This document shows, piece after piece, positions 26,657-35,044 of a DNA stretch of 64,000 bases; the first letter of the stretch is position 1, and the number at the start of each line of letters is the position of its first letter. Where the stretch lies: assembly GCA_959347425.1 (NCBI GenBank), contig OY365741.1:248001-312000 (forward strand). Direction: 5' to 3'. The translations under genes were made by a program, and so were the position numbers. The notes below the pieces were generated by a model. That model worked only from the letters and a program-made list of their open reading frames with translations, was not told where the DNA came from and did not search any database. This stretch comes from an uncultured Amylibacter sp. GTDB lineage: Bacteria > Pseudomonadota > Alphaproteobacteria > Rhodobacterales > Rhodobacteraceae.

Positions 26657-27105
26657 TTATTAGTTGTTAGTTATTAGTTATTAGTGGCTTTAGCCCTTCG
26701 GGTCTGCGTCATTTCTTTGAAATGCCACCACGGGGCGCGCGCTTGACTCTTGGAGCAAGCTCCTGCGAGCAAGCGCGCGCCCAAAGCCTGTCCTAGCATC
26801 TAGGCAAAGCCTAAATAAATTTAGAAAGTGCCTATCACCAATTCCTAAGTATTCTTTGCAAATAATCCACTCTATAATCTTGTTATTCCAGATAGTAAAT
26901 TTATGATAAAACTATCGTCTTGTAACCCAAGGGCTTTTGGCATGCCTCCACGAAGTGGGGGCTACGCACAAAAGACCACGCTGGTCGGTATCGCACAAGC
27001 GATGACGAAGACCCGCAGGGCTAAAACCATTTGACAATTCATCACTAATAACTAATAACTAATAACTAATAACTAACAACTAACAACTAACAACTAATCA
27101 CTAAA
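26657..27105 (-). repeat. Structured dispersed element, copy C (composite)
   Basis: A minus-oriented copy whose head lies at the right (AGACCC/AGGGCT near 27010, then ATCGC/GCGAT, GACCA/TGGTC and GCCCCCAC/GTGGAGGC). A second head-like module lies at the left in plus orientation: AGCCC/GGGTCT, then CATTTC-TTT-GAAATG at 26710-26724. Next to it is a perfect 13-bp stem, GGGCGCGCGCTTG (26733-26745) with CAAGCGCGCGCCC (26770-26782). Heptamers fill both ends. The right array (CTAACAA units) directly precedes the potG ATG, with no ribosome-binding site. Confidence 0.85.
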
Positions 27106-28191
27106 ATGCCTCCCTTCATCCAAATCCGCAATGTCACAAAGTCCTTCGGCCAAGTCCTCGCCGTTGATAATATCACGCTAGACATCCAGCAAAACGAATT
27201 GTTCTGCCTGCTGGGCGGGTCGGGTTGTGGTAAAACCACCCTGCTGCGTATGCTCGCGGGGTTTGAAATGCCAACCACTGGGCAAATCCTGATTGACGGG
27301 CAGGACATGCAAAACCTGCCCCCCCAAGCGCGCCCCACGAACATGATGTTCCAATCCTACGCCCTGTTCCCGCATATGAGCGTTGCCAAAAACGTGGGCT
27401 ATGGACTCAAACGCGCAGGCACCCCTGCCCCCGAAATCCGCGAAAAGGTCGCCGAAATCCTGAACCTAGTCCAGCTGGGCGGCTATGAAACCCGCAAACC
27501 GCACCAATTATCGGGCGGACAACAGCAACGGGTCGCGCTCGCCCGTGCCTTAATCAAACGCCCGAAACTCTTATTACTAGACGAACCACTGGGCGCGTTG
27601 GATAAAAAACTCCGCGAAGAAACCCAGTTTGAACTGATAAACATCCAAGAATCGCTGGGCATCACCTTTGTCATCGTCACCCACGATCAAGAGGAAGCCA
27701 TGACCCTATCCACCCGCCTTGGCGTGATGCAAAACGGGCGATTGTCGCAGGTCGGCACACCCCACGAAATCTACGAATACCCGCAGAGCCGTTATGTCGC
27801 CGATTTCATCGGCTCTGTCAATTTATTCGAAGGGCGGGTGAAAAAATCCGCCCCCGACCACCTGCGTATAACCAGCGAGGATACCGCCGTTGATATTCAC
27901 CTATCCCACGGCGCGGGCTTCCGCACGGATCAAGAGGTCTACTTTGCTCTGCGCCCCGAAAAGGTGGAAATCGCACGGAAAAAACCGCCACAATCGTTCA
28001 ATTATGCCAAAGGCGTGGTCGAGGACATAGCCTATCTGGGCGGGCGTTCGGTCTATCTGGTACGTACCAAATCGGGCAAATTACTGCGGGTGACCCGCGC
28101 CAATCGCCAACAAACCGCAACCCCCATTACTTGGGAGGATAGCGTGTATCTACACTGGTCTGACAAGGCGGGTGTGGTGTTAAGCGTGTGA
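27106..28191 (+). CDS. potG: Polyamine ABC transporter ATP-binding protein
   Basis: A 361-residue ABC ATPase. It has Walker A GGSGCGKTTLLRML, Q-loop NMMFQSYALFPHM, signature LSGGQQQRVALARAL, Walker B LLLLDEPLGALD and the switch His in VTHDQEEAM. A C-terminal TOBE-like regulatory domain follows residue 245. It powers import by PotH/PotI. The ATG sits at the very end of element C, so its leader is repeat sequence without a visible Shine-Dalgarno site. Read-through from potF or initiation within the element must drive it. Confidence 0.93.
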   Translation: MPPFIQIRNVTKSFGQVLAVDNITLDIQQNELFCLLGGSGCGKTTLLRMLAGFEMPTTGQILIDGQDMQNLPPQARPTNMMFQSYALFPHMSVAKNVGYGLKRAGTPAPEIREKVAEILNLVQLGGYETRKPHQLSGGQQQRVALARALIKRPKLLLLDEPLGALDKKLREETQFELINIQESLGITFVIVTHDQEEAMTLSTRLGVMQNGRLSQVGTPHEIYEYPQSRYVADFIGSVNLFEGRVKKSAPDHLRITSEDTAVDIHLSHGAGFRTDQEVYFALRPEKVEIARKKPPQSFNYAKGVVEDIAYLGGRSVYLVRTKSGKLLRVTRANRQQTATPITWEDSVYLHWSDKAGVVLSV

Positions 28192-28207
28192 AAATCGGGG
28201 AAAAATA

Positions 28208-29116
28208 ATGACAATAATCACAAAACTCACCCGTGCATCGCTAGGACGCAAATTGTTAATCGCCCTGCCGATGGTTTGGTTGCTGGTATTCTTCCTTGCC
28301 CCCTTTATCGTTATTTTCAAAATATCGTTTTCAGAGGTCGCACGCGCCCTGCCCCCCTATACCCCCTTGTTTTCTTGGCAAGACGGCACGCTGGCTATAT
28401 CATTAAGCCTGTCCAACTACGCCTATTTATGGCAGGATACGCTGTACATAACCGCCTATTTATCCTCCATAAAAATCGCGTTTTTATCCACGATATTCAC
28501 GCTGTTAATCGGCTACCCGATGGCGTATGTGATAGCCCGTGCGCCCGAACCCAAACGCAGTATCCTGCTGATGCTGGTTATTCTGCCGTTCTGGACTTCC
28601 TTTTTATTGCGAGTCTACGCGTGGATTGGGTTTTTGAAAACAACGGGGATTATCAATGGGTTTTTGCTGTGGGTCGGTGTCATCAGCGACCCTTTGATAA
28701 TGCTACAAACCGATTTCGCCGTTTATGTCGGGATTGTTTATACCTATTTGCCGTTTATGATTCTGCCGCTTTACGCCAATTTAACCCGCTTGGATAACTC
28801 GTTATTGGAGGCAGCGCAGGATTTGGGCGCAAACCCCATCACCGCGTTTTTAACCGTCACCCTGCCCCTGTCTGTGCCGGGGATAGTCGCGGGCTCTATG
28901 CTCGTCTTCATCCCCGCGATTGGCGAGTTCGTCATCCCCGCGTTATTGGGCGGGCCAAGCACTTTAATGATAGGCAAAATCCTGTGGGTAGAGTTCTTTT
29001 CTAACCGCGATTGGCCAGTGGCTTCCGCCGTAGCAGTGGCTATGCTGATATTGGTGGTCGCCCCGATAATCTGGTTACGCCGTATGCAAGACCAGCAAAA
29101 CAAGGAGTTTGATTAA
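28208..29116 (+). CDS. potH: Polyamine ABC transporter permease
   Basis: A 302-residue permease with six predicted membrane helices. The EAA loop, LLEAAQDLGANPITAFLTVTLPLSVPG, contacts PotG. It starts 16 bp after potG and overlaps potI by one base (TAATG). Gene order potF-G-H-I matches the putrescine importer operon of other proteobacteria, apart from the inserted repeat. Confidence 0.92.
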   Translation: MTIITKLTRASLGRKLLIALPMVWLLVFFLAPFIVIFKISFSEVARALPPYTPLFSWQDGTLAISLSLSNYAYLWQDTLYITAYLSSIKIAFLSTIFTLLIGYPMAYVIARAPEPKRSILLMLVILPFWTSFLLRVYAWIGFLKTTGIINGFLLWVGVISDPLIMLQTDFAVYVGIVYTYLPFMILPLYANLTRLDNSLLEAAQDLGANPITAFLTVTLPLSVPGIVAGSMLVFIPAIGEFVIPALLGGPSTLMIGKILWVEFFSNRDWPVASAVAVAMLILVVAPIIWLRRMQDQQNKEFD

Positions 29117-29913
29117 TGGGGATTCGTGCGATGGCGTTTATCGGGTTTGTGTTTTTATACGCGCCGATTATAGGGCTGATGATTTATAGCTTTAATGCCA
29201 GCAAGCTGGTCACCGTGTGGGGCGGGTTTTCCACCAAATGGTACGCGGCTTTGCTGGATGATTCACAGATATTAACCGCCGCTTGGGTGAGTTTGAAAAT
29301 AGCCTTTATCAGCGCGAGTATCGCGACAGTGCTGGGGACTCTGGCGGCGATTATTATGCTCAGATTCGGGCGGTTTGCGTTCCGCAATTTGTTCTCTGGG
29401 ATGATGACCGCGCCCTTGGTGATGCCCGAAGTGATAACGGGTTTGTCCCTGTTATTGCTGTTTGTCAGCTTGCAGAATTTGTTTGGGTTTTCTGGGCGGG
29501 GCGTTACGACTATTGTCATAGCACACAGTACGTTTTGTTTGGCTTTCGTGGCGGTGATTGTGCAATCTCGGCTGGCGAGTATGGATAGGATGCTGGAAGA
29601 GGCGGCGGCGGATTTGGGGGCGCGCCCCTTGCAGGTGTGGCTGGATGTGACCCTGCCCGTTATATCGCCCGCGTTGCTATCGGCGTGGTTGTTGGCGTTC
29701 ACGCTGTCCTTGGATGATTTGGTGATTGCCAGTTTTGTGGCGGGTCCTGGGGCGAGCACCCTGCCTATGGTGATATTTTCAAAGGCGAGGCTGGGGGTTG
29801 ATCCGTCCATCAATGCGCTGGCGACTTTGATGATTGCCTTTGTCGGGATTGGGGTGGTTTGCGCGACTTGGGCGTTGCTACGGGCGGATAGAAAACGGGG
29901 GCGGAGCGGTTAG
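29116..29913 (+). CDS. potI: Polyamine ABC transporter permease
   Basis: A 265-residue permease with six membrane helices and the EAA loop LEEAAADLGARPLQVWLDVTLP. TLSLDDLVIASFVAGPG is the conserved PotI/PotC segment. It completes the importer. The gene ends only 10 bp before the convergent lipoprotein gene, with no room for a separate terminator. Confidence 0.92.
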   Translation: MGIRAMAFIGFVFLYAPIIGLMIYSFNASKLVTVWGGFSTKWYAALLDDSQILTAAWVSLKIAFISASIATVLGTLAAIIMLRFGRFAFRNLFSGMMTAPLVMPEVITGLSLLLLFVSLQNLFGFSGRGVTTIVIAHSTFCLAFVAVIVQSRLASMDRMLEEAAADLGARPLQVWLDVTLPVISPALLSAWLLAFTLSLDDLVIASFVAGPGASTLPMVIFSKARLGVDPSINALATLMIAFVGIGVVCATWALLRADRKRGRSG

Positions 29914-29923
29914 GGATTAACAC

Positions 29924-31660
29924 CTAATAGCTACTCACTATCCTATCCGCACGGAACCCACCGAAGCCAATAATATTAACATCAGTGGTATAGCCATGAT
30001 TAACGCGACGGGCTGTACCCTCAAACGACATCACCCCTGCCACATCATCGGCATTCGGACCAAAGAAATTACCGCTATATTGCCCTGTTGGATTATCGGT
30101 TAGCTCATACCAAGCACGCAACCCACGCTCAAAGGTAAAAGTCCCCTCAAACCCATGACCATCAATCGGGGTTGAATTAAAAATCAATTTTCCAGAAGTT
30201 TTTTCACTCCGATCCAAAGCTCTATTGTTTCCCGTTCCTGCAATCGTATTTGCATCAAAATCAACATTCATAGTTATGTTAAAGCCATCAAAGTAATAAC
30301 CTAAACGATATCCGTCATGGATATTTAATATAGCTTCCCCCCAATAAGTTGCCACAGCCGTTTGCGCGTCAACAACAGACGCAAGTGTTGGAATACCTAT
30401 AGTGGCCATTCCTTTTGTATAGCCAGGGTTATCACCTGTCTCATCATAATAACTATTAGCAACCGTCCTTGTGGTATACTGAACAAAATCGCCTTGGATT
30501 GTTGGATGTATTCCGCGAGTAACGTCGTTTAAATAATCAGCATCGCGCCAAGTATGGCCAACAAGAGAAGTATAGTTTTTAGTATCCGACCATTCCACAT
30601 TGGGGTCAATACCATAATCCAACGAGCCGTGTGATGATAAGACTAAGGAATAATCAACACCATTTACCGTCATAATGATGCTATCATTCGTACCTGCAAT
30701 TACGCTAAATGTATCTTGTGCTCTTGTTGAACCCTCATTGCTAATTTGTCTATAACGATCATTGTTTCTAGCGGGAATAGGAGAAGGCACCACATTTACT
30801 GAAATAATTTGGACTGCCGTAGTGGTTGGTTTATATTGAGCAAGCCATAGCTCTATATTACGCAAGCGGTCTTGTTCCTCCTTTGCAAGACGGTCACTCT
30901 CTATCTTTGCAAGACGGTCTAACTCTGCAAGATATTCTTGTTCTGCAATACGGTCACGCTCTATCGTTGCAAGATATTCTTGTTCTGCAATACGGTCACG
31001 CTCTATCCTTATCGTTGCAAGACGTTCATATTCTGCGTCAATACGGGCTGTCTCTGCAATAAGAGCTTCCAGTTCCACAATCTCTTGCGGGCTTAAGCCT
31101 GAGGTGCAGTAGGCACAAGCATCTGGTTGAGGGTAGTCTAGACGGGTTGCCATAAAGCCACCCAGATAGCCATCAGCAGTTTCACTTCTGTTATCAAATG
31201 TAGCCCATACTCCATCATACCCTATCAGACCATTTATGTCGGCAGGTGCTGTTCCATCGTTTTCTACATTAAATTTACCAGTCAATACGCCACGTTCAGT
31301 AAATTCACCGTTAATAATAACAGAAGTACGATGAATACTATTATCATTCGTTATTTTTTTCTCATCAAAATTAACTGTTAATCGTACACCCCCTCCTCTG
31401 GCGTCTGAACCATATAATCCGAACATACCGTCATAAGTTGCTGTACCTTTTTCGTCAACGATTGGTCCGCCAATAGTCTGCGCTTTAAAACCAGACAGCT
31501 CATATACACCGCCACCTGTGAAAGAATCGCATGATGGTCTATCAAAAGCCTTCTCGCCTAGTCCAAATCCAGAACATCTAAGTATATCCGACGCACCACA
31601 GGCGGACAAAAGGGTTAGAGTCGCCGATAAAGCGAGTGTTTTTAAGATTGTTTTAAACAT
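29924..31660 (-). CDS. TbpB-like surface lipoprotein with internal coiled-coil repeats
   Basis: A 578-residue predicted lipoprotein. The signal peptide ends in the lipobox LLSACG (Cys at about 21). An N-terminal beta-rich region of about 170 residues is followed by a helical segment (about 190-265) with near-exact tandem repeats (RDRIAEQEYLA twice, then LDRLAKIESDRLAKEE). The C-terminal beta-barrel ends in the transferrin-binding-protein-like signature GNFFGPNADDVAGVMSFEG. Barrel lipoproteins of this type bind host or environmental ligands at the cell surface; the ligand here is unknown. The ATG at 31660 has AAGGG upstream; the frame from 31666 would start at TTG. Confidence 0.7.
   Translation of the reverse strand: MFKTILKTLALSATLTLLSACGASDILRCSGFGLGEKAFDRPSCDSFTGGGVYELSGFKAQTIGGPIVDEKGTATYDGMFGLYGSDARGGGVRLTVNFDEKKITNDNSIHRTSVIINGEFTERGVLTGKFNVENDGTAPADINGLIGYDGVWATFDNRSETADGYLGGFMATRLDYPQPDACAYCTSGLSPQEIVELEALIAETARIDAEYERLATIRIERDRIAEQEYLATIERDRIAEQEYLAELDRLAKIESDRLAKEEQDRLRNIELWLAQYKPTTTAVQIISVNVVPSPIPARNNDRYRQISNEGSTRAQDTFSVIAGTNDSIIMTVNGVDYSLVLSSHGSLDYGIDPNVEWSDTKNYTSLVGHTWRDADYLNDVTRGIHPTIQGDFVQYTTRTVANSYYDETGDNPGYTKGMATIGIPTLASVVDAQTAVATYWGEAILNIHDGYRLGYYFDGFNITMNVDFDANTIAGTGNNRALDRSEKTSGKLIFNSTPIDGHGFEGTFTFERGLRAWYELTDNPTGQYSGNFFGPNADDVAGVMSFEGTARRVNHGYTTDVNIIGFGGFRADRIVSSY
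30925..31020. repeat. Tandem repeat of about 39-42 bp inside the lipoprotein gene
   Basis: GCAAGATATTCTTGTTCTGC followed by AATACGGTCACGCTCTAT occurs twice in tandem, with shorter degenerate copies on both sides. It codes for the heptad-like coiled coil, and copy number may vary between strains. Confidence 0.7.
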
Positions 31661-31812
31661 TTGCAAGCCCTTTTCTCATTGACTATGTTTGTTGCATAAC
31701 CCCCACATTAACCATTAATTAAAATTAATTCAAGCAAAACACACACAAAACTGTGTGGAAAGTGGCGAAAAAACACAAAAAACCACACAAAACCGCGAAA
31801 TACGACAAAACC

Positions 31813-31832
31813 CACAAAACCATCTGCGAATC
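31813..31832. repeat. 20-bp motif shared by the upstream regions of both TbpB-like genes
   Basis: CACAAAACCATCTGCGAATC lies about 150 bp upstream of the first lipoprotein start and again, identical, at 34165-34184 upstream of the second. Flanking bases are also alike (runs of ACAAAACC). A shared regulatory site or a duplication remnant are both possible. Confidence 0.6.
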
Positions 31833-31933
31833 CCCCGCCCCCCTGCAAACCCGCGCAAAACCGCACAAAACCACGCTATCAAAACCAAAAACCTTATCTT
31901 GCCAAAGCCCCGCCCGCCTGCTATATCACCCGC

Positions 31934-32584
31934 ATGAAATTTTATTTGAAAATAGCTATCATCTTGGCGGTTATCGCAAACGCGACCATCGCCACGTTAT
32001 ACTTTCTGGGTGCAGACGCGACTTGGGTGTATCTAATCGCGACCATGACGTGGGTATCTGGCATCCATCCTACGCTTTTGCTGACTATTGTTACCGTTAT
32101 TGCCCTGTACGTCAGCCTGAGCGAAGGCAGGCGCAGCCAAAAGCACCACGAGATTACCATCCAACCCTACATAACCGCCCAAATGAAAGTCAGCAACATG
32201 GAAGCCAAAGATAACCCAGACATTAAACTGGAATGTATGGAGATTAAAATTGTCAATCGCGGGATTGGCCCAGGTGTTGTTACAAATTTCACTCTGTTTT
32301 TTGATAAAGAGCCAATCGCAATGAATAATCATAAAAATGCCCGCCTTGCTTTGAAAGAAACGATATTGGACAAATCCGTGGGGAAATTTACGGCAATAGA
32401 ATTAACCTCAATTACTAAGGGTGATATAATCGCGATTGGCGAAGAGCAGGTGGTTTTGGTAATTAAATATAACCCCAAGGACGAGAACGATGAAACCATT
32501 GATAAGTTTTACAAACTGGACTTGCGGTTAGACTATCAATCCATGTATGAAATTGATATGAAACCCTGCGATACGCGGGATTAA
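31934..32584 (+). CDS. Hypothetical membrane-anchored protein
   Basis: A 216-residue protein I do not recognise. Two hydrophobic helices at the N-terminus (about 4-27 and 40-63) are followed by SEGRRSQKHHEITIQPYITA and a beta-rich domain of about 145 residues, probably cytoplasmic if both helices span the membrane. It lies between, and on the opposite strand to, two TbpB-like lipoprotein genes. The region has lower G+C than the rest of the window, which hints at an accessory locus. No motif suggests an enzyme. Confidence 0.55.
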   Translation: MKFYLKIAIILAVIANATIATLYFLGADATWVYLIATMTWVSGIHPTLLLTIVTVIALYVSLSEGRRSQKHHEITIQPYITAQMKVSNMEAKDNPDIKLECMEIKIVNRGIGPGVVTNFTLFFDKEPIAMNNHKNARLALKETILDKSVGKFTAIELTSITKGDIIAIGEEQVVLVIKYNPKDENDETIDKFYKLDLRLDYQSMYEIDMKPCDTRD

Positions 32585-32610
32585 TCCCTAACACAAACGC
32601 TGAAATAAAA

Positions 32611-32648
32611 CGGGGGGCAGAATAATCCGCCCCCCGCTTGATGTTTTT
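32611..32648. terminator. Bidirectional rho-independent terminator
   Basis: CGGGGGGC (32611-32618) pairs with GCCCCCCG (32629-32636) around a 10-base loop. The plus strand runs into TTTTT at 32644-32648, and the minus strand into TTTTATTTC. It lies between two convergent genes ending at 32584 and 32684. It is one of very few classical terminators in the window. Confidence 0.75.
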
Positions 32649-32683
32649 ATGAGTGGGTTTTAATTCCCACTTTAATTTCCACT

Positions 32684-33988
32684 TTAATTCCCACTGGGCA
32701 CAACAACCCTATCGGCTTGGAAACCACCACCGCCAAAGGATTGACCACTAATATTGGTCGTCGCGTTAATGCTTAGCACACCCGCCAAATCCTGTGCCTC
32801 TGGACCAAAGAAATTGCCCGCATAGGTTCCTGTGGGAGTATTCGTTATGCCAAATAAGTTGAGCGCATCTTGATCCATAACAAACGAGCCTGTAAATCCA
32901 TTGTGATTGATATCGGTTTCTTGAAGAGTTAAAATGCCTGCGTCACCTAGTGCCGCGCGCGTTTGTATATCTGCTCCAAGTGCCTGCTGATCCTGCCCTC
33001 CTAACGCGTCTAACGTTGGAATATATGGCTTACCGTCGTCAATATCTCTAAAAGCTGCACGTCCGCTAATCTTATCTGTGTCAAAATTAACATTCATATT
33101 TAGGATAGCATTGTAAGCAATTAGATTACTTCTGTCTCTAAGCGATATATGCGTAAAGTTTTCTGATGAAAGGATAAGTGCCAATGTGCCTGTATAGGTC
33201 GCCGTGGCGGTTTGGTTGTCAAAAAACGATATTGGCGTTGGGATGCCGATAGTCGTATAACCCTGTATAAAGTCAAACGTAACACCCTCCCCAAGGAAGT
33301 AGCTATTTATATCATAGCTGACGTATGTTCCATAAACTTCGGTATTGGTTCCGTCCACAATATCAGCAGTCGTACCAGTGGGCGCACGCCCCAACCAAAG
33401 TAATCGATTAAGAGTGCCCAAATCAGACGCACGCGGACCTTGGATAGGTCTGCCATCAGTATTAACAGTATTACCATCTCTGTTAAGGTTATACTTAACA
33501 TTATTTATGGTCATCACGAGGGTCTTGTCTGCATTCGCCTCTATATGAAATGTGCTCTCTACCCTATCAGAATCGATGTCAAAGGTTATCCTTTCATCAT
33601 ATCCATTAATATCCGTATTATCAAGAGGCGCGCCATTAAGGTCAAACGTGCCATTAAAGCTGAGCGCGACAAGCGGGTTATAAACAACTGGCACATCGTT
33701 ATGAGCCAATAACACATCGCCAGAGTCAAAAGACGTAAAGCCCTTGCCCGCATCGTTAACAATCGTAATACTCTCACGCGAAAACCCTGCGACCCGAAGA
33801 GCTTCATCCCGCGCTTCCGTATCGCCACTGTAAGTAACACCAGATTCGTTGCCCGAATAGTTAATTAGAGGCGGCTGCGTTGGGTCACCATTCGCGCCCC
33901 CAAGATTGCTGCCAGCAGCACCGCAGGCAGACAAAAGCGTCAGAGTAGCTGCCGATAGAATCTTGGTTTTTAGAGTTATTTTTATCAT
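32684..33988 (-). CDS. TbpB-like surface lipoprotein, second copy
   Basis: A 434-residue lipoprotein beginning MIKITLKTKILSAATLTLLS, with the lipobox LSACG (Cys at about 22). The body is beta-rich with repeated YxGTLxL and GxFVMDxxAL patterns, and ends in GNFFGPEAQDLAGVLSINA, the same barrel signature as the neighbour at 29924-31660. It lacks the coiled-coil insert. The ATG at 33988 is chosen because the signal peptide begins there; the longer frame adds 33 Lys- and Asn-rich residues. It probably arose by ancient duplication of its neighbour. Ligand unknown. Confidence 0.7.
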   Translation of the reverse strand: MIKITLKTKILSAATLTLLSACGAAGSNLGGANGDPTQPPLINYSGNESGVTYSGDTEARDEALRVAGFSRESITIVNDAGKGFTSFDSGDVLLAHNDVPVVYNPLVALSFNGTFDLNGAPLDNTDINGYDERITFDIDSDRVESTFHIEANADKTLVMTINNVKYNLNRDGNTVNTDGRPIQGPRASDLGTLNRLLWLGRAPTGTTADIVDGTNTEVYGTYVSYDINSYFLGEGVTFDFIQGYTTIGIPTPISFFDNQTATATYTGTLALILSSENFTHISLRDRSNLIAYNAILNMNVNFDTDKISGRAAFRDIDDGKPYIPTLDALGGQDQQALGADIQTRAALGDAGILTLQETDINHNGFTGSFVMDQDALNLFGITNTPTGTYAGNFFGPEAQDLAGVLSINATTNISGQSFGGGGFQADRVVVPSGN

Positions 33989-34164
33989 TTTTGATTGCTT
34001 TCTTTGTTTGTTTTGTTTTGATTTATTTTTCTGCAAAATAATGTTTGCATGGGTTTTATATGCAATTTTTAAGATAAAATCAATCACACATTTGTGTAAA
34101 AATGGTTAAAAAAACAATAAAAAACTGCATAAAAAACGCAAAAAACACGAAATAGGCAAAAAAC

Positions 34165-34184
34165 CACAAAACCATCTGCGAATC
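34165..34184. repeat. Second copy of the 20-bp upstream motif
   Basis: Identical to 31813-31832 and about 180 bp upstream of the second lipoprotein start. The C- and A-rich flank resembles that of the first copy. Confidence 0.6.
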
Positions 34185-34251
34185 GCCGAACCTCTGCCCC
34201 CCTTGCAAAACCCGCACAAAACCCGTAGGGTTAAAGCCAAATACCCAGCAT

Positions 34252-34878
34252 TTACGGCTTTTGCGCAATCATAAAAACCGCCCAGCTTTTCTTACTAGTC
34301 GGTTGCCAATCATGGATAATATCAAATCCAGCAGCCCGCAGGTCGGAACGCAAATCATCATGCCCAAAAAACTTAACATAGGGCAGAACTCGAAACCAAT
34401 ACCCCAAAGGAAAAACAAACCGCAAAAGCGGCAATTTATCCAGCAAACAAGGCGTGCTGGATATAAAAACCCCGCCAGATTTTAACATATCATAACACTT
34501 GACAATTGCGCCGCGGTGGTCAGGCAAAAGATGCAGGATGCTCATCGCCAAAACCGCATCATAGTGGGCGTGAGGTGCGGCAAAATCCTCTATCCCAGCA
34601 GTTTGAAAGGTGATGTTTTGCGTTTTGGCATGCTTTGCCTTGTCCTTGGCAATAGCCAGCATCGCGTCCGAAATATCCAGCGCATCAATGGTTTTGACAA
34701 AAGGCGCGTGGGCGATGGCGGTTGAACCCGTGCCGCAAGCCAGCTCGCAAACGCGCGATTCGGACGTAAGATGTTCGCGCGTAAGGCGCAATTTTTCGGC
34801 ATAAACCGCCTCGTCAGGGATGGGGTCGCGGGCGTATTTTGAGGCAACTTTATTCCAGAATTTGGCGGGGTTGGTCAT
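34252..34878 (-). CDS. Class I SAM-dependent methyltransferase
   Basis: A 208-residue methyltransferase with motif I VCELACGTGSTAIAHA, followed by IDALDISDAMLAIAKDKA and the post-II motif YDAVLAMSILHLL. The fold is that of UbiE/type 11 small-molecule methyltransferases. The substrate is unknown. It is divergent from the aminotransferase gene at 35045, with which no functional link is evident. Confidence 0.8.
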   Translation of the reverse strand: MTNPAKFWNKVASKYARDPIPDEAVYAEKLRLTREHLTSESRVCELACGTGSTAIAHAPFVKTIDALDISDAMLAIAKDKAKHAKTQNITFQTAGIEDFAAPHAHYDAVLAMSILHLLPDHRGAIVKCYDMLKSGGVFISSTPCLLDKLPLLRFVFPLGYWFRVLPYVKFFGHDDLRSDLRAAGFDIIHDWQPTSKKSWAVFMIAQKP

Positions 34879-34983
34879 TGGGGGTTTCTTTAGTTGGGGA
34901 TGGATTAGTGCGGGGGCATTCGTTTTTTACTTTTTATTAAGAAAGAAGTCAATATCACTAGGCAGATAAACTATTTTTAGGGG

Positions 34984-35012
34984 TTGCGTTCTTCACAAAT
35001 CATAGCTAATAA
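34984..35012 (+). promoter_or_regulatory. Sigma-70-type promoter of the aminotransferase gene
   Basis: TTGCGT at 34984-34989, a 17-bp spacer, then TAATAA at 35007-35012. The predicted start lies about 25 bp before the ATG. Confidence 0.55.
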
Positions 35013-35044
35013 CGAACCAAACCCCCAACCCCAAAGGCAACCCA

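Noticed and set aside
31753..32214. Open frame of 153 codons upstream of the 216-residue membrane protein
   Set aside because: Composition is that of the C- and A-rich intergenic tract, then a shifted frame of the real gene at 31934.
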